A DNA stretch of 64,000 nucleotides from Komagataeibacter xylinus (GCF_031081985.1 NZ_JARWSK010000004.1:1-64000); one strand, 5' to 3'; shown: positions 35,614-44,342, counted from the first letter of the stretch. Numbers and translations are program-made. The notes: generated by a model not told the origin, from the letters alone.

Positions 35614-37359
35614 TCAGATCAGGCCATAGCGGGTCAGAAGATCGCCAATTTCCGTGCCATTGGCCATGTGGCGCACCACGCCTGATGCGGGGATCTTGCG
35701 GGCATCACGCAGTTCGGCTGCCGCCTGCAGCAGCATGCGCACATCATAAACGCTGCCAAACACTTCGGGCACGGCGCGGTCAATATCGAGCAGCGTGTAA
35801 ACCGCTTCCATCGCGGTACGGACCGAATATTCGGTCGTGAACACCGTATCGCGCGGCGTCTCGGCAAACTGGCCGAGAAAGGCAAGGTTGACGCTGCCCT
35901 CGGGCACGACCTTCGGCCGGTCGCCCGCCGCGCGCGGCATGAACTGCGCAGTGATGAAGGGCATCATGCACGGATGGGTGGTGGCACCCGTTGCGGCCAT
36001 GTCGTCAATCTGGTCTTCCGGCACGCCCATGTGGAACAGCCATTCGCGCGTGATTTCCTCGCCGGTGCATTCCTGCATGGGTTTCTTGACATAGTTGCCC
36101 GGCACGTCGCTGAACAGACCGTACAGCCATGCCACCATCTGCCCTTCAGGCTGGCCCTTGAAATGCGGCTGCCGGCTGACCACCCAACTCATGAGCCATG
36201 CGGAATCGCTGATGGTGATCGGGCCGCCCGTAACCGTGCGGCCAGAGAAGGGATCGCGCCCCGTTACCCTGTGCACCAGATCAGGAATGCGTGCATCACG
36301 CGTGGTGACGGTAGCGGACTCCCAGCGTGATTTCGTGGTGTTGCCACAGAACACGTCAGGCCGCCCGAAGGCAGGGTCCTGTGCCGCGATGTTGCGCCAC
36401 AACTGCCAGATATTGCCCGTGGCAATGCCGGTTTCGATCGGGGCAGGGGCATGGTGGTCGCCCCAGCGGGCGTTTTCCACCATCGAGCCATTGGTCACGA
36501 ACACCAGATCAGCCGCCTTGATGTCGATCCCACCCGGCTGGCCGTTATCGAGCAGGTCGATGCGGGTGGCGATCTTCCTGCCGCCTGCCGTATCAACACG
36601 CACATTGGTCGCCTGCACGCCGTGGCGGAACACGACGCCCTGTTGCGCAAGCCATGTGGCCAGCGGCCTGCTGAGTGATTCCTGCTGGTTGAACTTCGTG
36701 AATTTGAGCGTGTGCAGGTCCTTGAGGCCCAGGATCTGGTGCACGAAGCGGGCAAGGTAGCGTTTCATCTCGATGGCGCTATGCCATGTCTCGAATGCGA
36801 ACATGGAGCGCCAGAACAGCCAGAAATTCGATTTCATGAAATCGGCTGACAGCACATCGCTGATCGTCTTGCCATCAAGCCTGTCTTCATCCGTCAGGAT
36901 CAGGGTCAGGATCTCGCGCCGGGCCTTGCCGGTCAGGGTCAGGCTGTCACGGTCGGGCAGGGGCTTGCCGCGCGCGTGCATGGCGCGGATGGGGCTGCTG
37001 CTGGGGTCGGCGCGGTTGAGGCGGTAGAACTCATCAAGCACGGAGGCGCCGGGCACTTCAAGCGACGGGATCGAGCGGTACAGATCCCACAGGCACTGGA
37101 ACAGCTCCTCCATTTCCCGCCCGCCGCGAATGAGCCAGCCTGTCTCGGCGTTACCCGTGCCATCGAGCGCGCCGCCATTGTCGCCTGAGGCTTCAAGAAT
37201 GGTGATGTGTGCAGGCGGCATGCCCGCATCACGGATCAGGAAGGCGGCAGCAGCCATGCCGCCAAGGCCGCCGCCTATGATCCAGGCTGCGCGGGTGTCA
37301 ATTCCGGCAGGTTTTTCAGGGCGGACGAATGCTTCAAAATTGCTGTGGGCATATCTCAT
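35614..37359 (-). CDS. ohyA: Oleate hydratase (MCRA/OhyA family)
   Basis: A 581-residue FAD enzyme that adds water to the cis-9 double bond of unsaturated fatty acids to give 10-hydroxy fatty acids. The FAD fold is AAWIIGGGLGGMAAAAFLIRD near residue 25. The family signatures ILEASGDNGGALDG, GWLIRGGREMEELFQCLWDLYRSIPS, FWLFWRSMFAFETWHSA and EMKRYLARFVHQI are all present. The C-terminal region GSVNLAFLGQFAETPRDTVFTTEYSVRTAMEAVY is also typical. ATG 37359 starts the family sequence MRYAHSNFEAF; a 117-codon upstream extension is not family-like. A perfect FNR-type box lies about 100 bases upstream. Confidence 0.92.
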   Translation of the reverse strand: MRYAHSNFEAFVRPEKPAGIDTRAAWIIGGGLGGMAAAAFLIRDAGMPPAHITILEASGDNGGALDGTGNAETGWLIRGGREMEELFQCLWDLYRSIPSLEVPGASVLDEFYRLNRADPSSSPIRAMHARGKPLPDRDSLTLTGKARREILTLILTDEDRLDGKTISDVLSADFMKSNFWLFWRSMFAFETWHSAIEMKRYLARFVHQILGLKDLHTLKFTKFNQQESLSRPLATWLAQQGVVFRHGVQATNVRVDTAGGRKIATRIDLLDNGQPGGIDIKAADLVFVTNGSMVENARWGDHHAPAPIETGIATGNIWQLWRNIAAQDPAFGRPDVFCGNTTKSRWESATVTTRDARIPDLVHRVTGRDPFSGRTVTGGPITISDSAWLMSWVVSRQPHFKGQPEGQMVAWLYGLFSDVPGNYVKKPMQECTGEEITREWLFHMGVPEDQIDDMAATGATTHPCMMPFITAQFMPRAAGDRPKVVPEGSVNLAFLGQFAETPRDTVFTTEYSVRTAMEAVYTLLDIDRAVPEVFGSVYDVRMLLQAAAELRDARKIPASGVVRHMANGTEIGDLLTRYGLI

Positions 37360-37805
37360 GGAATTTGCGCCTTGCTGGGGCCATGGACCATGGCCCTGAC
37401 TTTTTCCCCCGATGGGAAAGTCTGTTGAGCATAGCGCGATTTTTTGGCGATTGATGTCGTTGATATTTATCAATTGGCAAGGCAGGGATGCATGGATCGG
37501 GTGGACCGGATGCGGCACGCCTTGCAGCCCGTGTGGCGTGCAGGTCAGGGCAGGCATAGGGCGGTATATGACACTTTTATGAAAACATATTTCATAAGAT
37601 GTGGCAGGCCCTGCCTTCATGTGTCGTGACTGTATGGCGGGAATGCCCCTGCCTGAAACAGGATTGACCTGATGTTCATCCTCAAGAGGATAGTGCAGCC
37701 TGTTTGTCATCCTATGGCCCTGTGCGTGGTGGCGGGAGCAGGTTGGGCGTGCCCTGACTGTTGCCGTGAGGCTTTATACAGATCCGTATCAATAAAGAAG
37801 ATGAA
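37360..37805 (+). other. Intergenic region between ohyA and the PLD-like nuclease
   Basis: This divergent gap contains the FNR-type box near ohyA and otherwise no gene-like frame. Frames on the minus strand continue from ohyA but lack family sequence. The promoter of the PLD-like gene probably lies in the AT-rich 50 bases before 37806. Confidence 0.45.
37460..37473. promoter_or_regulatory. Perfect FNR/FixK-type box upstream of oleate hydratase
   Basis: TTGATATTTATCAA matches the FNR consensus TTGAT-N4-ATCAA in all ten defined positions. It lies 101 bases upstream of the ohyA start codon, in non-coding sequence. A Crp/Fnr-family regulator is encoded at 42740-43390. Confidence 0.6.
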
Positions 37806-38309
37806 ATGAAAAGCATTATTATAGCCCTTCTCTGTATTGGCCTGACAACGCCAGTTTATGCCCAGTCGCATATCGATTATGGTTTTTCGCCCGAAGGGTC
37901 GGCAACTGAACTGGTGCTCAACGTGATCAAAAGTGCAAAGAGCCAGATCCGCATGATGGCGTTCTTCTTCAGCGCCGATAACGTGGTCGAAGCCCTGATC
38001 AAGGCCAGAAAGCGCGGGGTGGATGTGGCGATCGTGCTTGATGAGGAAGGCAATCAGGGCAAGGGCAACCAGATGGCCATCGCGCGCGTCAAGGATGCCG
38101 GTATTCAGGTCAGGATGGATGATGTCTATGCCGTGCAGCATGACAAGGTCATCATTACCGATGGCCAGAATGTCGAGACTGGCTCCTTCAATTTCACCAA
38201 GGGCGCGCAGCGCAAGAATAGTGAAAACGCCATTGTGATCTGGGATGATCCCGCCCTTGCGCAGGCTTACCTGGCCCATTGGCAGAACCGGTGGGACCAC
38301 GCCCGCTAG
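37806..38309 (+). CDS. Secreted phospholipase D-like nuclease (Nuc type)
   Basis: A 167-residue single-domain PLD-superfamily protein with a signal peptide (MKSIIIALLCIGLTTPVYAQ, cleavage near 20). It has one HKD motif, VQHDKVIITDGQNVETGSFNF (His 112, Lys 114, Asp 119), followed by SFNFTKGAQRKNSEN. Single-HKD proteins of this size, such as the plasmid endonuclease Nuc, work as dimers and cut DNA or phosphodiesters in the periplasm or outside. Its last bases overlap the last bases of the LysR gene tail to tail. Confidence 0.85.
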   Translation: MKSIIIALLCIGLTTPVYAQSHIDYGFSPEGSATELVLNVIKSAKSQIRMMAFFFSADNVVEALIKARKRGVDVAIVLDEEGNQGKGNQMAIARVKDAGIQVRMDDVYAVQHDKVIITDGQNVETGSFNFTKGAQRKNSENAIVIWDDPALAQAYLAHWQNRWDHAR

Positions 38310-39193
38310 GCATATCCGCTTGGCTCCCGGCCAATAAGCGCCAGCAGGGCTTCCGCCGCCGGGCTGCGGTAGCGCTCCTTGTGGCGCAACCCGTAAAAGG
38401 CGCGCGGGCCGAGTGTGCGCGGCACGGCATGCAGCGTGCCCGCCTGCAATGCGGGGCCAATGACCAGCGAAGACAGCGCCCCAATACCGGCTCCGGCCTC
38501 GATTGCGGTGCGCACGCTCTCGTTGGAGGGCAGGACAAGCCCGATTTCAAGCTCTTCGGGCGCAATGCCCAGTTCGCGCAACTGCTGCTCCAGCGTGGCC
38601 CGCGTGCCGGAACCCGGCTCGCGCATGACCCATGTGGCCTTGCGCAGCCACTGCGTGCTGGCATGGGCAGGCGGGCAGGGGGTGGCCTGTATCAGGGTCA
38701 GGCGGTCGGTGCCCAGCGGCCACTGGGCCAGGGCAGGGTCATCGACCAGGGCCTCGACAATGCCAAGGTCAACCACGCCATCGCGCACCCGTCTTGCGGC
38801 TTCCCCGGTGTTGCTGATGGCAACATCAACGACAATGTGCGGATAGTGCCTGCGAAATGACACCACAAAGCGCGGCAGCCAGTAGGCGGCAATGGTCTGG
38901 CTGGCCACCACGCGCAACGTGCCGCGCTTCAGGCCACTGAATTCCTCCAGCATGTTTTCAGCCGCTGCCGCCTGCGCCAGCACGGCCCGGGCTTCGGGCA
39001 GGAACAGGCGGCCTGCTTCCGTCAGGCGGATGCCGCGCCCGATACGGTCGAACAGCTTGATGCCGTGGCGCTCCTCAAGTGCCGCGATGGCGGCAGATAC
39101 GGCAGATTGCGTCACGTTCAGGGCACGGCTGGCAGCGGTGACGTGCTCGCGCTCGGCCACGGCAATGAAAAGACGGAGCTGTTCAAGGGTCAT
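38306..39193 (-). CDS. LysR family transcriptional regulator (CysB/YeiE-like)
   Basis: A 295-residue LysR protein. The N-terminal winged helix is LRLFIAVAEREHVTAASRALNVTQSAVSAAIAALEERHG (residues 6-44) and the effector domain fills residues 90-290 (GTLRVVASQTIAAYWLPRFV). It is divergent from a YeiH-type exporter gene; YeiE/YeiH pairs of this kind are known in E. coli, where YeiE responds to sulfite. It probably controls the exporter from the shared 110-base region, which holds an inverted repeat of LysR type. The 3' end overlaps the PLD-like gene. Confidence 0.88.
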   Translation of the reverse strand: MTLEQLRLFIAVAEREHVTAASRALNVTQSAVSAAIAALEERHGIKLFDRIGRGIRLTEAGRLFLPEARAVLAQAAAAENMLEEFSGLKRGTLRVVASQTIAAYWLPRFVVSFRRHYPHIVVDVAISNTGEAARRVRDGVVDLGIVEALVDDPALAQWPLGTDRLTLIQATPCPPAHASTQWLRKATWVMREPGSGTRATLEQQLRELGIAPEELEIGLVLPSNESVRTAIEAGAGIGALSSLVIGPALQAGTLHAVPRTLGPRAFYGLRHKERYRSPAAEALLALIGREPSGYA

Positions 39194-39211
39194 GCTGCAT
39201 TCCTATCACAA

Positions 39212-39232
39212 TCAATCATGAAAAACGATTGA
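39212..39232. promoter_or_regulatory. LysR-type operator candidate
   Basis: TCAATC-N9-GATTGA lies in the short region between the divergent LysR and YeiH-type genes. Its spacing fits the T-N11-A LysR box, where the gene product of 38306-39193 would be expected to bind. Confidence 0.45.
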
Positions 39233-39303
39233 AACAAGAAGAACTATGCATTGGATTGATTGAATGTACGCCGCCTACCCTGCATGGCGAAAGGGAGGAC
39301 ATC

Positions 39304-40371
39304 GTGACGACCATGCCATGCAGGCCGCCATTCCTGTTGCGGAACATTGATTTTTCAGCGCGTGTCGCACCGGGCATCGTTGTGTGCCTGGGCATCAGCG
39401 TGCTCGCCATCGGGCTGGAAAGGGCGCAGGCTGCCCTGTTTGGCAAGGCATGGCTGGAGGCCCTCAACCTGGCCCTGCTGCTCGGTGTGGGCCTGCGCGC
39501 GCTCTGGCGGCCCACGCCTGCGTGCCAGCCCGGCATAAGCTGCTGCGCGCGCACCCTGCTCAATATCGCCATCGTGCTGCTCGGGGCCTCGTTCAGCATG
39601 GGGGCGGTGCGTGCGATCGGGCCGGGGCTCGTAGCGGGCACCATTGGCATCGTGGCGTTCAGCCTGGTCTTTACCTGTTGTGTGGGCTGGCTTGCGGGGT
39701 TGCCCGCGCGGCAGAGGCTGCTGGTGGCCTGCGGTAACTCCATATGCGGCAACTCGGCCATCATGGCGGCAGCCCCGGTGATCGGGGCCGATGATGACGA
39801 GGTGGGCGCCAGCATTGCCTTTACGGCGGCGGGCGGGCTTGTGGTGGTGCTGGTGCTGCCGTTTCTGGTGCCCCTGCTGGGCCTGACGGATGGTGAGGGG
39901 GGCGCGCTGGCGGGGCTGAGCGTTTATGCCGTGCCGCAGGTCGTGGCCGCAGCAGCGCCCTTTGGCATGGCGGCGGTGCATGTTGGCACGCTGGTCAAGC
40001 TGGTGCGGGTGCTGATGCTCGGACCGGTCTGCGTGGTGCTGGCCGTGATTGCCAGCGCATGGCGCGCGCGTGAGGCGGCGGAGGGCGCGCGCCTGCCCCC
40101 CCTGACCCGGCTGGTGCCGTGGTATATCATCGGTTTTGTGATCATGATGGCGGTGCGCACGGCGGGGGGCATTCCGGCGGGGCTTGTCGTGCCGCTCAAC
40201 CATGTAGCCACGTTCCTGACCGTCCTTGCCATGGCAGCGCTCGGGCTGGGGGTGGAACTCCGGGCCATTTTGCGGGCAGGCAGGGCGCTGATGGTTACGG
40301 TCATCATTTCACTGCTCGGGCTGCTGGCTGCAAGCGTGGCGTTGGTGCGGGTCATGGTTGTGGGTGGGTAG
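39304..40371 (+). CDS. YeiH/UPF0324 family putative sulfate exporter
   Basis: A 355-residue inner-membrane protein with about ten transmembrane segments. The family signature ACGNSICGNSAIMAAAPVIGADDDEVGASIAFT lies near residues 142-174. The earlier LLGVGLRALWRP and the late LGVELRAILRAGRAL are also typical of the UPF0324/YeiH group. GTG 39304 is chosen because AGGGAGG lies 5 bases upstream; ATG 39313 is an alternative, and the first ATG at 39229 has no ribosome site. It may export sulfate or sulfite; evidence in the literature is limited. It is divergent from its presumed LysR regulator. Confidence 0.85.
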   Translation: MTTMPCRPPFLLRNIDFSARVAPGIVVCLGISVLAIGLERAQAALFGKAWLEALNLALLLGVGLRALWRPTPACQPGISCCARTLLNIAIVLLGASFSMGAVRAIGPGLVAGTIGIVAFSLVFTCCVGWLAGLPARQRLLVACGNSICGNSAIMAAAPVIGADDDEVGASIAFTAAGGLVVVLVLPFLVPLLGLTDGEGGALAGLSVYAVPQVVAAAAPFGMAAVHVGTLVKLVRVLMLGPVCVVLAVIASAWRAREAAEGARLPPLTRLVPWYIIGFVIMMAVRTAGGIPAGLVVPLNHVATFLTVLAMAALGLGVELRAILRAGRALMVTVIISLLGLLAASVALVRVMVVGG

Positions 40372-40373
40372 GA

Positions 40374-40405
40374 AAGTGCAGGATGGCGTTCTCCATCCTG
40401 CACTT
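40374..40405. terminator. Hairpin between convergent genes
   Basis: A 13-bp perfect stem (AAGTGCAGGATGG with CCATCCTGCACTT) lies between the YeiH stop codon and the end of the DUF2934 gene. There is no T run, so it may block exonuclease or act as a weak terminator. Confidence 0.5.
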
Positions 40406-40410
40406 CAGGG

Positions 40411-40752
40411 TCAGTCCTGGTCCTTCAGGGCTTTTGCCTCTTCGGCGCGCGTGGCGAAGGGCACTTCCTGCCTGTCATCAAGTTCATCCATGCTGCCGCC
40501 GGAATTGCCGAGGTTTTCCTCCAGCCAGGCCTGCTCGATGGGCTCTCCGTTCGCATCGAGCGGCACGGGTGAGTCAACGGGGATCTGGCCTGCGTCGGGG
40601 TTGCTTTCCATGCCGATCAGTTCCGATGCGGCTTCGCGGTAGGCGGCGGCACCGCAGCCGGGCTTGCCGTCGGCTTCCCACAGTTCCTGGGCTTTGGCGG
40701 TGATGCGGGCTTCGGTTTCGGGTGTTGTGGCCAGGGGGTTCTGCATGATCAT
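40411..40752 (-). CDS. DUF2934-type protein downstream of encapsulin
   Basis: A 113-residue soluble protein. The N-terminal part PETEARITAKAQELWEADGKPGCGAAAYREAASEL matches the DUF2934 pattern (IRxRAYxLWEAxGxPxGxxxxHWxxA). The rest is acidic and unstructured-looking, ending EEAKALKDQD. It starts 29 bases after the encapsulin stop codon on the same strand, so the three genes DyP, encapsulin and DUF2934 probably form one operon. It has no SLGIGSL-type cargo tail. Its role is unknown; it may be a stress protein co-produced with the shell. Confidence 0.7.
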   Translation of the reverse strand: MIMQNPLATTPETEARITAKAQELWEADGKPGCGAAAYREAASELIGMESNPDAGQIPVDSPVPLDANGEPIEQAWLEENLGNSGGSMDELDDRQEVPFATRAEEAKALKDQD

Positions 40753-40781
40753 GTCCTTGGTAGGGTGTTCGGTCTGGAATC

Positions 40782-41576
40782 TCAGTCGAGGGCTACGGCA
40801 GCCTCGCTGGTCAGCATCCGGAAGATAAAGCTCTCCTGGAGGTAAAGTTCGACCGTGTCGGCCGTATGCGCCAGATAGCCGATCGAGAAATCCTGCCCGA
40901 TATCAAGCTGCATGTCGCCGCCGCGCAGCGAGATGACAAAGGCCCCTTCAATGGCGGGCGCCCAGACCAGCTTGCCGTCAATCAGGCTTTCGATGTGCTT
41001 GCGCACCGGGTAGCCCGCATCATCGCCGCCGCTTGCCGCCTCATATGCCTTTGCGCCCAGCACGATGGCATAGGGACCGTTGACGCCCGCAAGGCGTAGT
41101 GCAGCAAGGGCATCGGCAAAGGCCTGCGGGTAATCCCTGACCGATGCGGGCAGCTTGACAGGGGCGTTGGATGTCGCCTGCGCGATGCCCTTCATGCCGG
41201 CTGCGCCGTAGCCGGTGAAAATGGCGCGGTCCTCGGCAAAGGCGATCTTTCTGGCGGCGTCCTTGACCGGCTGCCAGTCGGCATCGCACGCGCCGCGTTC
41301 CACCGCATCGATTTCAGCGCGAGACAGGGTAAAGGGCACGCGCAGTTCCACCACCGGCAGCACGTCGCGTATCACGGCCTGCACGCCCTCGCCGGGCGCA
41401 TCGATGCGCCGGTCGCGCCCTGTGCCCACGGCGGAAAAGGCCGTGCCTTTAGGTTCGGAAACATCAACCACGCGGCGCCCGGCAAGGTGGCGGCGCAGGG
41501 TGCGGGTGGCTTCTTCCTCGATTTCGGTCCAGGCTGCGGACGAGATGGGGGCGAGGTGTCTGTGCAGGTTGTTCAT
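40782..41576 (-). CDS. Family 1 encapsulin nanocompartment shell protein
   Basis: A 264-residue shell protein with the HK97-capsid-like fold of encapsulins. The start MNNLHRHLAPISSAAWTEIEEEATRTLRRHLAGRRVVDV is the diagnostic N-terminal segment, and DDAGYPVRKHIESLIDGKLVWAPAI and the C-terminal SFIFRMLTSEAAVAL are typical. Length matches the 264-270 residues of family 1 shells (formerly called linocin/bacteriocin CFP29). The shell encloses the DyP peroxidase coded just upstream. The two genes are 12 bases apart on the same strand, so subunits and cargo are made together. Confidence 0.93.
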   Translation of the reverse strand: MNNLHRHLAPISSAAWTEIEEEATRTLRRHLAGRRVVDVSEPKGTAFSAVGTGRDRRIDAPGEGVQAVIRDVLPVVELRVPFTLSRAEIDAVERGACDADWQPVKDAARKIAFAEDRAIFTGYGAAGMKGIAQATSNAPVKLPASVRDYPQAFADALAALRLAGVNGPYAIVLGAKAYEAASGGDDAGYPVRKHIESLIDGKLVWAPAIEGAFVISLRGGDMQLDIGQDFSIGYLAHTADTVELYLQESFIFRMLTSEAAVALD

Positions 41577-41588
41577 GTCTGGTGTCCT

Positions 41589-42608
41589 TTACTTCAATGA
41601 TCCGATGCCAAGCGAGCCGGATGCTTCCGCCACGGGCTGCGGCGCCGCCGGCGGGGCGGGTGCAATGGTTGCCTGTGGCGCGGGCAGGTCGGGGGCTGCA
41701 TCAAGGAAATCAGCAGTGGGGATGAAGAACAGGTTGCCGGTCACCGCCGTGCTCACATCAAGCAGCCGGTCGTAATTGCCCGGCGGCAGGCCCACGAACA
41801 TGTTGTCGAGCATGCGTTCGATGCGCGTGGGCGAGCGGGCATAGCCGATGAAATAGGTGCCGAATTCGCCCGTGCCCACCGTGCCAAAGGGCATGTTGTC
41901 GCGCACGATCTGGAGCTGCTGGCCGTTTTCTTCAATATTGGTCAGCACGTTATGGGCATAGCTGGGCTTGGCGGCCTCGGGCAGCTCGATATCCGACACT
42001 TTCCTGCGGCCGATGATGTGCTCCTGCACCTCGGTGGGTATGGCATCCCATTTCTTCAGGTCGTGCAGGTATTTCTGGATGATGACATAGCTGCCGCCCG
42101 TAAAGGCGGGGTCTTCATCACCGATCAGCGTGGCATCACGGGCGGGCTGGTCCACCGGGTTTTCGGTGCCATCGACAAAACCGAGCAGGTCGCGGGCATC
42201 GAAATACTTGAACCCGTGCACTTCATCCACCACCGTAGCAACACCTTCGAGCCGCGAGACGATGGCGGTTGCAAGTTCAAAGCACAGATCCATCCGTGTG
42301 GCGCGGATATGGAACAGAAGATCGCCCGGCGTGGAGGGGGCGTGGTGCACGCCATTGATCTCGGCAAACGGGTGCAGTTCCATCGGGCGCGGTGCGCCGA
42401 ACAGGCGGTCCCACGCCTCGGACCCGATGCCGGTGATGCAACTGAGCCTGCCATCATCAATGCGGAATCCGACACCGCGCACGAGCGATGACAGGTCTCC
42501 CATCAGGTCGCGCACCTGCGGGCCGACCTCAATGTCGGCGCTGAGGGTCAGGACAAGAAAAACCGCGGCCTGGGTCAGCTTTGTGTCAATGGGTTGGGGG
42601 GTGGCCAA
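41589..42608 (-). CDS. DyP-type heme peroxidase, encapsulin cargo
   Basis: A 339-residue dye-decolorising peroxidase. The distal-site motif LGFVDGTENP with the catalytic Asp, KPSYAHNVLTN with the proximal heme His, and IVRDNMPFG with the distal Arg are all present. The C-terminal Ala/Pro-rich linker ends in ASGSLGIGSLK, the encapsulin loading peptide (SLGIGSL). The enzyme is therefore packed inside the encapsulin shell and uses peroxide on an unknown substrate. I chose TTG 42608 (AGGGAG upstream); another TTG at 42632 is in frame. No ATG fits. Confidence 0.92.
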   Translation of the reverse strand: MATPQPIDTKLTQAAVFLVLTLSADIEVGPQVRDLMGDLSSLVRGVGFRIDDGRLSCITGIGSEAWDRLFGAPRPMELHPFAEINGVHHAPSTPGDLLFHIRATRMDLCFELATAIVSRLEGVATVVDEVHGFKYFDARDLLGFVDGTENPVDQPARDATLIGDEDPAFTGGSYVIIQKYLHDLKKWDAIPTEVQEHIIGRRKVSDIELPEAAKPSYAHNVLTNIEENGQQLQIVRDNMPFGTVGTGEFGTYFIGYARSPTRIERMLDNMFVGLPPGNYDRLLDVSTAVTGNLFFIPTADFLDAAPDLPAPQATIAPAPPAAPQPVAEASGSLGIGSLK

Positions 42609-42739
42609 TGCTCTCGAACTCCCTGCGGACAACGCTTGTAGCAGGGCCTAGCATAGGCAGGTGGCGGGGCGTGGCAAGATGGGGCGGCAGGGGGGCAGAC
42701 AGGCGGATTGAACACGCGGCCACCCCGCCCGGCGGGGTC

Positions 42740-43390
42740 TTAGAACATATCCATGATTTTAGGCCGGTCCAGCATGATGCGCTGTGAGGAGAGGCGTTTG
42801 ATCAGTTGCATGTCTTCCAGTTCCTTGAGCATGCGGCTTGTTGTTTCAACGGCAAAACCCAGGTAGTCGGCAATATCCCTGCGGTCCATGGCCAGGGTCA
42901 GGATGTTGGAGTGCCGGTCATAGAAATCGGCCTGCTTGCTGCATTCGAGCAGAAAACCCGCCAGCCGCTTGACCACGAGCGGGTAGGTGGCGAGCAGCAG
43001 GTGCCGCCGCGCCGCCTGTGTGTAATTGAGCACCTGCCGCAGGAACAGGGTCTGGATGCGCGGATGGACCTCGATCAGGTTGAGCAGCGCGGCGTAGGGG
43101 ATCTGGAACAGGTAGGTGTCCACCAGCGCAATGGCGGAGGCGGGATAGACCCCGTCTTCAATGGCGCCGAACATGTCATCGGACCACATGAAGGCAAAGA
43201 TCTGGTTGCGGCCATCATGCAGGTGATGTTCCAGCCGCACGGCGCCGGAACGGATGCGGTAGACATATTTGCCCGCTTCGCCCTGGGCATAGATACGGCG
43301 CTTGGCGGGCTTGTGTATTTTCGTGGAGATCGCGTTTAACGCCTCCCGTTCTTTGTCAGTAAGCGTAAAATCTCTGAACATCATGAACAT
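42740..43390 (-). CDS. Crp/Fnr family transcriptional regulator lacking Fe-S cysteines
   Basis: A 216-residue regulator with an N-terminal cyclic-nucleotide-type beta barrel (residues 25-125; RIYAQGEAGKYVYRIRSGAVRL). The C-terminal helix-turn-helix is MDRRDIADYLGFAVETTSRMLKELE, and its ETTSR recognition part is the FNR pattern that reads TTGAT half-sites. Only one cysteine (in LLECSK) is present, so it cannot hold an FNR-type [4Fe-4S] cluster. It is therefore FixK-like or otherwise effector-controlled. It lies 131 bases upstream of the DyP gene on the same strand and could regulate the encapsulin genes; the perfect box at ohyA is another candidate target (inference). Confidence 0.88.
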   Translation of the reverse strand: MFMMFRDFTLTDKEREALNAISTKIHKPAKRRIYAQGEAGKYVYRIRSGAVRLEHHLHDGRNQIFAFMWSDDMFGAIEDGVYPASAIALVDTYLFQIPYAALLNLIEVHPRIQTLFLRQVLNYTQAARRHLLLATYPLVVKRLAGFLLECSKQADFYDRHSNILTLAMDRRDIADYLGFAVETTSRMLKELEDMQLIKRLSSQRIMLDRPKIMDMF

Positions 43391-43526
43391 CTATTATGCA
43401 CGAACGCGTTGTTTTTGTGTGTTCTTCAAGGATCTGCCCCTATTATGGGTGGTGGCGGGGCATGCTTCTGGGGGCGTGTCTTTTCTGGCCACCCGTCAGG
43501 GATTGCGTCATTCTAAGACCCATATA

Positions 43527-43543
43527 TACGATACCGTATCGTA
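43527..43543. promoter_or_regulatory. Perfect inverted repeat upstream of the Crp/Fnr gene
   Basis: TACGATAC-C-GTATCGTA is an 8-bp inverted repeat around one base, about 140 bases upstream of the Crp/Fnr start. It is followed by a partial copy (CGGTAT). It may be an operator for the TetR protein next door or another regulator. Confidence 0.45.
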
Positions 43544-43649
43544 TCGCAACACGGTATATAGAAACCCCTACGAAAAATGATCTGTAGTACCCTTTGGCAC
43601 GCACCGGGAAAAATGCCGCTTCCCTGAAAAAAACGGCATCGGGAAAACC

Positions 43650-44306
43650 TCATTTCTCCTGGACACAGATGCCTGAAAGAAAGATCTGCCATGCCCGTTC
43701 AAAGAAGTGCGTGCGCGTCTGCGGGTCATTGAGTTTGTTCAGGCCGAGCATGGTGTTCTGGAGTGGCCAGCCCAAAAACAGGCTGATCAGGATGCGGGTT
43801 GTCTCCTCGTGGTCGGTGGAGTGAATGCGCCCGGCATCGGCGGCGGCCTTGATCAGGCGGCTCAGCGTAGCCACGAAGGGTTCTACTATGGTGTGCATCA
43901 TGTCATCCACGATGGATGCGATGCGGTGCCCGTCCGCAATGACAATGCGGTAGGCTTCAAGCGTTTCTGGCCGCAGCATGAAGTCAAGGAAGAACTGGCA
44001 TATTTCACGCGTGGCGAGCAGCGGGTCGGTGGAGGAGGCCTCGACCGCGCCTGCGGCCTCGAGCAGCAGCTTGCCCCGTGCTGCCACCACCGCGCGGAAC
44101 AGATCTTCCTTTGAGGCGTAGCGTCGGTACAGGCTGGCCTTGCTGCACTCCGCCACGCGCGCGATCCGTTCCAGCGACGTGGCGGCGTAACCCTGCTTGA
44201 TGAACAATGCCGTTGCAACTTCAAGAACATGCCGGTCGAGTCGCGCCGAGCCTTCGGGCGTCGGGCGTCCGCCCGTATGTGGCGGTCTTGATGGTACGTC
44301 AGACAT
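43650..44306 (-). CDS. TetR family transcriptional regulator
   Basis: A 218-residue TetR protein. The N-terminal DNA-binding domain is RHVLEVATALFIKQGYAATSLERIARVAECSKASLYRRYASKEDLFRAVV, with the recognition helix around ASLYRRY (residues 24-73). The C-terminal ligand domain is all-helical. The ligand is unknown. No efflux pump gene is adjacent, so it may act on itself or on the Crp/Fnr gene downstream on the same strand. An inverted repeat lies just upstream of its start codon. Confidence 0.88.
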   Translation of the reverse strand: MSDVPSRPPHTGGRPTPEGSARLDRHVLEVATALFIKQGYAATSLERIARVAECSKASLYRRYASKEDLFRAVVAARGKLLLEAAGAVEASSTDPLLATREICQFFLDFMLRPETLEAYRIVIADGHRIASIVDDMMHTIVEPFVATLSRLIKAAADAGRIHSTDHEETTRILISLFLGWPLQNTMLGLNKLNDPQTRTHFFERAWQIFLSGICVQEK

Positions 44307-44342
44307 TCTTCGTCCCTTAACTCCAGTCGTCAGTCAGTCATA

